Shown in pieces: positions 61,101 to 64,000 of a stretch of DNA of 64,000 bases. The number at the start of each line of letters is the position of its first letter. Positions within the stretch are counted from its first letter, which is position 1. A program made the translations under genes and the position numbers. Source of the stretch: Lagopus muta (lineage: Eukaryota > Chordata > Aves > Galliformes > Phasianidae); NCBI RefSeq assembly GCF_023343835.1, contig NC_064433.1:72830823-72894822 (forward strand), given 5' to 3'. The notes under the pieces are model-generated. The model saw nothing but the letters and a program-made list of their open reading frames with translations. It did not search any database and was not told where the DNA came from.

Positions 61101-63496
61101 ATTAAACTCTTCTAATTAAAAAAATCTTACAAGCAGAGTTTTTTATTTTGGCTAACTTGATTGGAATGGACTCGTTACTCTTTAAACTTTCTTGTGGAGC
61201 TTGTCAATTTACATTGACATCCCAGTGATTTCTGGTTTCTGTGGCTTTCAATTTTCCATAGCTTATGTGCTTTTTTGTTTATTTTTTGTATGTTTGTTTG
61301 TTTTTCAACAACAACAAAAACAGCTTTGAGTCAATGCTCTGCATTGTGGATCTGGGTCATTGCATCTGTTTATTTCCCTGTACTTCAGAGCCGTGATGTA
61401 GGAGGACTGTTCTCTCCTCTAACATGAGTTTGCTTTATTTGGACTGAAGTAAAAAGTCTAGTTAACCATATCTAGAATGATTCTTAAGTGTTTCTGATAA
61501 TTTCCAGATCTAGGAACATACTCAGGTGAGGCCCACCTTTATGTAGCATGTAGTTTTTATTTGCTTAACTTCTTTGTCTCACCTCATTCACCAAATACTT
61601 ATGACAGCCAGTTAACTTTCAATTTCTGTTTAGGAGCCATTAGCTTTAGACTGCTTGTTCTCTGTTTTAGTTTGATCTTTTTTTTCATCTGCATCTCCCT
61701 CAAACTTCTCTGACCTATCCAGATGTCTCTGAAATATCCTGACATGGGACATCCACCTAGCAGAGGCTAAATAAAATAGGTCAGTAATGAGGAAAAAAAA
61801 AAAACCAAAACAAAACAAAAAAACTTTGGGTTGACACTGATAACTTTCAGTTTGTCTTATATGGTGTCCCATTTTGTGTTGTAGGCCCTGGCATTTCTGC
61901 ATTATCTGTGGTGCCATACGTGTTGCAGCAGCACCACCAAGTTCATCACGCGGTGATCCCTCATGGGAGAAGTGGACGATCCTCTGTTAGTGGCATTGTG
62001 GCCACTGTCTTTGGAGCTACAGGTTTTCTGGGGCGTTATGTTGTCAATCGTTTAGGTAATGTACTTCAGGAATACCAATTCATAGTTTAAGTGCTTAATC
62101 AAATGCCAGTTTTTCTTCAGGTTACAGAACAATCTAGAAGGCTGTAACACCTTGGGTCTTAAAAATGCAATAATGCAGGAATGTAATTTCTTTGTACTAC
62201 TGGACTATTTGGAAGTGCCAAGATGTGGCAATTAGTGAAAACTGTTTTAATGTAGGAAATTCAGAAACATGAGGGCAGTTGTAGTCATTAAGGTCTATCG
62301 GTCTCCTGTCAATGTTTTGCAGGCTGGTTCAGCCCAGTTTCGTGACTAGTGGGGTGGGGAGGACCCAGACCTTGGGAAAGAGAGGAAAGGGTAGAGAGAT
62401 GTGATCTGAGGAGAAACAAAACTAATTAACTGAAGAAGATGGGAACACAAGATAACACTATAATACAATATAATACCATGTAATTAGAATTGAAGTCTAT
62501 AAATAATATGAGAAAGAGTATCTAAATAATATGAGAAAGAGTATCCAAAAACCGAAGGCCTTACTCTAATGCTGAAGCAAGATGTCTAGCTAGGCTGAGC
62601 AGAAGAGAAAAGAGGAAGGTCAAGTGATCTTCAGATGGTTTTGTAACTTTCCCTCTGAGTGGAAATGGTAACAGAATAGCAAACAGTCCTCTTGGAGATG
62701 CAGTTCTGCTCTTCTGGGACGTGTGCCTGGAACTGGAGCATTAACTCTTCAACTCCCAGTGCACTACACGATGTTGTGGTGTGGAATACCAATAACCCAA
62801 AATCATAAAACCACAACACCTTCACATACTATTTTTCCAGTATGTGAAATGCAGCTCTGAGAAGACGCATGCTCTGTATGTGATTCTTTTGGTTTTGGCA
62901 CTATTAGAAAATTATAGTTAAAATTTGCAGGAATTTGTTTGGAATTCTTTATAATTATCTTCTTTGAATTTAAGTTTTAGGAAGTAACTCTTCTCTCAAG
63001 ATGGTTATGTTGTGCTTCAGTGGCAGAAAAAAATGCTTTGTATTTCTAATTTTATCTAATTAGGTACGTAATAGTTTCAGATAAATGATTTATTTTTTTT
63101 TTTAATGCTTAGGTCGCATTGGATCTCAAGTAATCATACCTTATCGCTGTGATCAATATGACATCATGTATCTGCGACAGATGGGTGACCTTGGGCAACT
63201 TCTCTTCTTAGTAAGTCTTCTGCTTTGGCTTCAGATCAAATATAATACCGTTGCTCTACAAGATGGTCTGTTAATCATTCTCAGACTCAGAACTCCAGCA
63301 ATTGTTTAGCTTCAGAATGGAAACGGTGTGAAAGTTTGTTTTTTTTTTATTATGCCTGTTTACACACTATCTCATCTTTTTCCCATCTGATTTTCTCCTT
63401 ACAGGAGTGGGACAGTAAGGACAAAGATTCTACCCGAAGAGCTGTGGAGCACAGCAATGTGGTCATTAATCTTGTTGGAAAGGAATGGGAAACAAA
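58117..63496 (+). CDS. NDUFA9: NDUFA9, NADH:ubiquinone oxidoreductase subunit A9 (exons 1-4, partial)
   Basis: NDUFA9 is an accessory subunit of mitochondrial complex I, an atypical extended short-chain dehydrogenase that binds NADPH near the quinone module at the matrix side. Coding exons are 58117-58174, 61885-62055, 63113-63210 and 63405-63496, joined by GT-AG introns with phases 1, 1, 0 and 2. They give about 139 residues of an expected 370-380; the rest lies beyond the window. The start was chosen because [17 protein letters not shown] is an Arg-bearing, acid-free mitochondrial presequence and follows the CpG promoter. Exon 2 carries the Rossmann nucleotide-binding motif FGATGFLG (Gly63, Gly66, Gly69), and exon 3 the [10 protein letters not shown] and [10 protein letters not shown] segments characteristic of this protein. 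Exon 4 ends in [12 protein letters not shown]. No break is seen. Identification is strong, from motif order and exon boundaries. Confidence 0.96.
58175..61884 (+). other. NDUFA9: NDUFA9 intron 1
   Basis: 3.7-kb GT-AG intron. It holds the right part of the CpG island, homopolymer T runs and one old CR1 tail at about 60085-60315; nothing else recognised. Confidence 0.85.
60085..60315 (+). mobile_element. Old CR1 3' fragment in NDUFA9 intron 1
   Basis: GAGCACAAACTGAAACACAG, then GCTCTGGAACAAGCTGCCCA and the end GACTAGATGATCTCTACG...CCCTATGATTCTGTGA are a diverged CR1 3' end in the gene's sense orientation. Confidence 0.85.
61885..62055 (+). CDS. NDUFA9: NDUFA9 coding exon 2
   Basis: 171 bp, acceptor TTGTGTTGTAG and donor TTAG|GTAATG. 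It carries the Rossmann GATGFLG loop and the preceding [13 protein letters not shown] strand, which are nearly invariant in vertebrate NDUFA9. Confidence 0.95.
62056..63112 (+). other. NDUFA9: NDUFA9 intron 2
   Basis: 1.06-kb GT-AG intron, almost half of which is an antisense ERV-L LTR. Confidence 0.9.
62307..62818 (-). repeat. Solo ERV-L LTR in NDUFA9 intron 2
   Basis: 512 bp related over the whole length to the LTR at 5426-5953: shared GTCAAYGTTT start, GATCTGAGGAGAAACAAA, AACTCCCAGTGCACTACA, GGAATACCAA and an AAAACCACAACA end. TG...CA termini are present in element orientation (opposite to NDUFA9). No internal viral sequence remains, so it is a recombination product. The flanks do not show a clear 5-bp duplication. 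Confidence 0.88.
63113..63210 (+). CDS. NDUFA9: NDUFA9 coding exon 3
   Basis: 98 bp, acceptor TTTAATGCTTAG, donor CTTA|GTAAGT. Encodes the segment from [11 protein letters not shown] to GQLLFL. Confidence 0.95.
63405..63496 (+). CDS. NDUFA9: NDUFA9 coding exon 4
   Basis: 92 bp, acceptor TCTCCTTACAG, donor ACAAA|GTAATA. Encodes EWDSKDKDS to GKEWET plus two bases of the next codon. Intron 4 runs off the window. Confidence 0.93.
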
Positions 63497-64000
63497 GTAA
63501 TAACCTTTTTTTTCATTTTTTTTCCTTAGGTGAATAGATTTGCTACAGGTATTGATTTTTATTGCCACTTTTTTTTACAGTACGTGTAGTATGTAGTGAC
63601 GCTGACATTATTTTTGCCATCTATGAAAAGGTGTAATTGAAATATTGTATATACAAGTTCTTCCAATTTAAATGTTTAACTAGCTTCTGCTGTTGAGAAG
63701 CAATTTTTTTCCTGTAATTTTCTAGTGTATCACTTTTGTTCCATTAACTGATAAACATACTGCTTTTCTGATGTTCCAGAAGTGCCTTTCTATATCTGGC
63801 AGAGGTTTGCAGGTTTCTGTGGGTTCCTTTATCTTCTTACAAAAGTGGGCTTTCATCTTGTCACTTTGGGGTCATGATCGATTGTAGTCTACTATAGTAG
63901 GCTGTGATAAAGATTTTTCTGTTCTCTGGGAAATGTTCATTTTATTTAAAACCTTGTTAGTACAGAACTGTCAAATACAAAAACAAATTAACTATGTTAT

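Noticed and set aside
62302..62823. Target duplication around the solo LTR
   Set aside because: TCTCC on one side and CCTTC on the other do not match.
1..64000. CRISPR arrays, operons, bacterial mobile elements, tRNA or rRNA genes
   Set aside because: The window is vertebrate nuclear DNA; no regular spacer arrays were seen, and no cloverleaf with conserved A and B boxes was noticed by eye.

Overview
The window looks like nuclear DNA of a bird, most likely a galliform close to chicken. That is inferred from the many CR1 LINE copies with (ATTCTRTG)n tails, a Galluhop-type mariner, an ERV-L-like (class III) endogenous retrovirus, and intron-split vertebrate coding sequence at the right edge. 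No bacterial or phage features are present.

The only host protein gene I can support is NDUFA9 (plus strand). Its CpG-island promoter and first four coding exons lie at about 57.85-63.5 kb, and the gene continues past the right edge. It encodes the short-chain-dehydrogenase-like subunit of mitochondrial complex I. The promoter carries a near-consensus NRF1 site and a YY1-type motif over the start codon, as expected for a nuclear oxidative-phosphorylation gene. About 58 kb upstream of it holds no recognisable host protein gene.

Region by region: 0.6-5.95 kb is a complete but inactivated ERV-L provirus on the minus strand (two LTRs, gag, protease, RT, RNase H, integrase, no env) with a 5-bp target duplication and a CR1 fragment inside pol. 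9.5-13.2 kb is a mosaic of CR1 pieces in both orientations. 13.6-14.9 kb is a mariner with a decayed transposase. 19.6-26.4 kb is a nest of CR1 copies, a second deleted mariner and a retroviral gag remnant. 26.4-42.1 kb is repeat-poor, with one small CpG island near 32.4 kb. 42.2-45 kb is a long antisense CR1 that reaches its ORF1. 47.5-54.9 kb holds more CR1, including the youngest copy, whose reverse transcriptase frame is open for 482 codons. 57.85-64 kb is NDUFA9, with an old CR1 tail in intron 1 and a lone ERV-L LTR in intron 2.

I found no new gene system. The most useful unexplained structure is a set of local copy events: a 616-bp CR1 block that is 99% identical to another block 10,020 bp away, although sequence immediately upstream is diverged; and three short same-orientation duplicates 0.57-1.4 kb apart, each with one copy at or inside CR1 sequence. 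These suggest gene conversion and templated insertion. All calls were made by eye from sequence and translation; no database search was run.
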